Shown here one piece after another: positions 59,861-64,000 of a stretch of DNA of 64,000 nucleotides. Each line of letters opens with the position of its first letter. Within the stretch, counting starts at the first letter, position 1. The stretch covers positions 248,001-312,000 of the forward strand of contig BAAHQB010000112.1 in the NCBI GenBank assembly GCA_054601695.1. Direction: 5' to 3'. The DNA is from Amorphochlora amoebiformis (lineage: Eukaryota; Cercozoa; Chlorarachniophyceae). The notes under the pieces were generated by a model. It was given only the letters and a program-made list of their open reading frames with translations, was not told the DNA's origin and did no database searches. Both the position numbers and the translations under genes were made by a program.

Positions 59861-60149
59861 ACGTCTATATATGTATGTATACATATGTGCACGTATATGT
59901 AGACGTGCCGATGTATATATGTGTGATTGAATAAGTTTTATGTGTATATATTTTGTTTGAGTGTCTGTGTGTGTGTATAGATATATGTACATTTTTTTTT
60001 TCGTATGAATTTTGTGTTAATTTATGGAAAATAAACTTTATAGACGTATATATGTATATATATATATATACACACATATAGACATACGTATATTTGTGTG
60101 TGTGTGTGTTTGCGTGTGTGTGGTGTGTTTGTGTATAATAAAAATACAT

Positions 60150-60216
<67 letters not shown>

Positions 60217-60329
60217 TCAATTTACAAATATATATATATATATGTATATATGTATATATATTTATGTACCTCTGTGTAAATACAATACATTCATATATAC
60301 ACAGATACACACATTCATTCATTCATTCT

Positions 60330-60368
<39 letters not shown>

Positions 60369-60369
60369 A

Positions 60370-60410
<41 letters not shown>

Positions 60411-60574
60411 AATATAATAATAATAATAATAATAATAATTATAGTAATAATAATAATAATAGTAATAATAACAACAACAATAATAATAAATCACACGACA
60501 GGGAGTTTAAGTCCATTTTATAGCCGACAAATTTCACCGTACAATCAGGTAAACTTTCGCTAAATAAGCCTCTT

Positions 60575-60835
60575 TAGGGTTAAGGTTAGAGTTAGGATTA
60601 AGATTAGGTTTAACTTTAGGGTTAGCGTTTAGGTTAGGGTTAGTTTTAGTCTTAGGTTAAGGGTTAGGATTAAGGTTAATGTTCCGATTAGGTTAGGTAG
60701 GGTTAGGGTTAGGGGTCAAGGTTAGAGTTTAGGTTTAGGTTAGGGGTAAGTCAGGTTTGGGTCAAAGTTAGAGGAAGGGTTAGGGTTAGGGTTAGGGTTA
60801 GGGTTAGGGTTAGGGTTAGGTTAGGGTTAGTATAA
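60575..60835 (+). repeat. Degenerate TTAGGG array
   Basis: TTAGGG with many one-base variants, becoming perfect at 60779-60830. It is followed by TATAATTTGCGATTTACCGC and (TA)n. Confidence 0.9.
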
Positions 60836-60916
60836 TTTGCGATTTACCGCTGGATACTATATATATATATATATACATATATATATTATATATATATATA
60901 TATATCGATTTCTCAG

Positions 60917-62246
<1,330 letters not shown>

Positions 62247-62372
62247 GTCTACAGCTATTATATGTTAGGGTTAACTAGTAATAGTATTAGGATTAACTGT
62301 TAATAGTATTAGGATTAGCTAGTAATAGTATTACGGTTAGCTAGGCGTTAGTGTTAGATATATTAACATATT

Positions 62373-62429
<57 letters not shown>

Positions 62430-62691
62430 CTTGAAGCTAGCCATATATTACATATATATATATATATATATATATATAGAACCTTGGAGTTGACTTAAGA
62501 TTAATAGTACTTAAGAGTAGAGTTATCTTGGAATAATGATACGGTTCTCTATTTAGTGAAATACACAGACTTTACTGTTAGGTAACCCTAATGCTACTCT
62601 TAGGTAATTCTAATGTTACTGTTAGGTAACCCTAATGCTACTGTTAGGTAACCCTAATACTACTGTTAGGTAACTGTATGTATGTGTACAT

Positions 62692-62726
<35 letters not shown>

Positions 62727-62757
62727 TATATATATATATGTATGTATGTATATATAC

Positions 62758-62844
<87 letters not shown>

Positions 62845-62999
62845 CCCTAATGCTACTGTTAGGTAACCCTAATGCTACTGTTAGGTAATTCTAATGTTAC
62901 CTGACTTGAGGGTAATAAAAATCGGATTAGGGCTTCGTCTTGTTTTAATGCTAGGGTTCTGTATTTGTGAATAATACAGTTTAGTAAAGGGGTAGAAAT

Positions 63000-63129
<130 letters not shown>

Positions 63130-63266
63130 CTTATATACTTTACTATACATGCATACACATTATACACATATATTCATACTATTAAAACCATGGAGTCTAT
63201 TTTTCTAGGAGAGCTGACACACGTGCCTCGAAAAGAGGTATGAGTCTGCGAGGGCGTAGCGGTAGG

Positions 63267-63358
63267 CCCTAACCCTAACCCTTAACCCTAACCCTTAACC
63301 CTAACCCTTAACCCTAATCCTAACCCTAACCCTAACCCTAACCCTAACCCTAACCCTA
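63267..63358 (+). repeat. CCCTAA array
   Basis: About 15 units with CCCTTAACC variants, ending in TAGTTTCATCACTCATCC and then (TA)n. Confidence 0.95.
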
Positions 63359-63387
63359 GTTTCATCACTCATCCTTAAACATTGTAT

Positions 63388-63506
<119 letters not shown>

Positions 63507-63602
63507 TACGCATATGTATTTGGTGTATATATATATGAAAATAATATGTATATATATACATATATATATATACACATATATACATATACACATATAAACA
63601 AT

Positions 63603-63646
<44 letters not shown>

Positions 63647-63683
63647 ATACAACATACATGTAGACATTTATACATTTATATAT

Positions 63684-63909
<226 letters not shown>

Positions 63910-63929
63910 ATATACATATATATATACAT

Positions 63930-63961
<32 letters not shown>

Positions 63962-64000
63962 GTGAGTAGAGGTTCAGGGGAAGCAGAGTATAGAAGAGGT

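Overview
This is nuclear DNA from a eukaryote. Every multi-exon gene has GT-AG introns, there are many TTAGGG/CCCTAA telomere-type arrays, and one gene (a ZMYND12 orthologue) belongs to cilia or flagella, so a flagellated protist or alga is the best guess. I cannot name the species. Most of the window is (TA)n microsatellite, and the long open frames of alternating Tyr and Ile are not genes. The real coding content is short, GC-richer exons scattered in TA-rich introns. I rebuilt the genes by hand, requiring protein-family fit, GT-AG borders and an unbroken reading phase across every junction.

Layout. (1) 70-7973, +: the C-terminal part of a tRNA-guanine transglycosylase, 10 exons, N-terminus off the left edge. 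(2) 8640-11896, -: class I SAM methyltransferase, 5 exons, 352 aa. (3) 12738-14781, -: ZMYND12, 5 exons, 314 aa. (4) 15292-38574, +: one 23.3-kb gene of 36 phase-consistent exons, 1068 aa, with two EF-hands followed by a polytopic membrane protein resembling choline-transporter-like (SLC44/CTL) proteins; it is divergent from ZMYND12. (5) 39783-45641, -: PRMT-like methyltransferase, 12 exons, 993 aa. (6) 47908-48381, -: intronless Cys-rich protein, 157 aa. (7) 50067-51966, -: unrecognised protein, 5 exons, 132 aa. (8) 52712-59536, -: GT17-like glycosyltransferase, 12 exons, 395 aa. (9) 59537-64000: repeats, with a few weak exon candidates of a possible + strand gene. These are housekeeping or cell-biology genes with no operon-like functional link.

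Two unusual themes run through the window. First, telomere-type repeats lie inside introns and often touch the splice sites. One 61-base intron is nine copies of CCTAAC between GT and CCCAG; an exon can be preceded by CCCTAACCCCAG and followed by GTTAGGGGTTAGGG. Second, exon echoes: many exons have truncated extra copies in the neighbouring intron. Each carries one splice junction with part of the exon, copies are separated by (TA)n, and a few are inverted. Both point to introns that grow by copying exon junctions and telomere repeats within self-complementary (TA)n DNA. This is inference from sequence; no transcript data were available.
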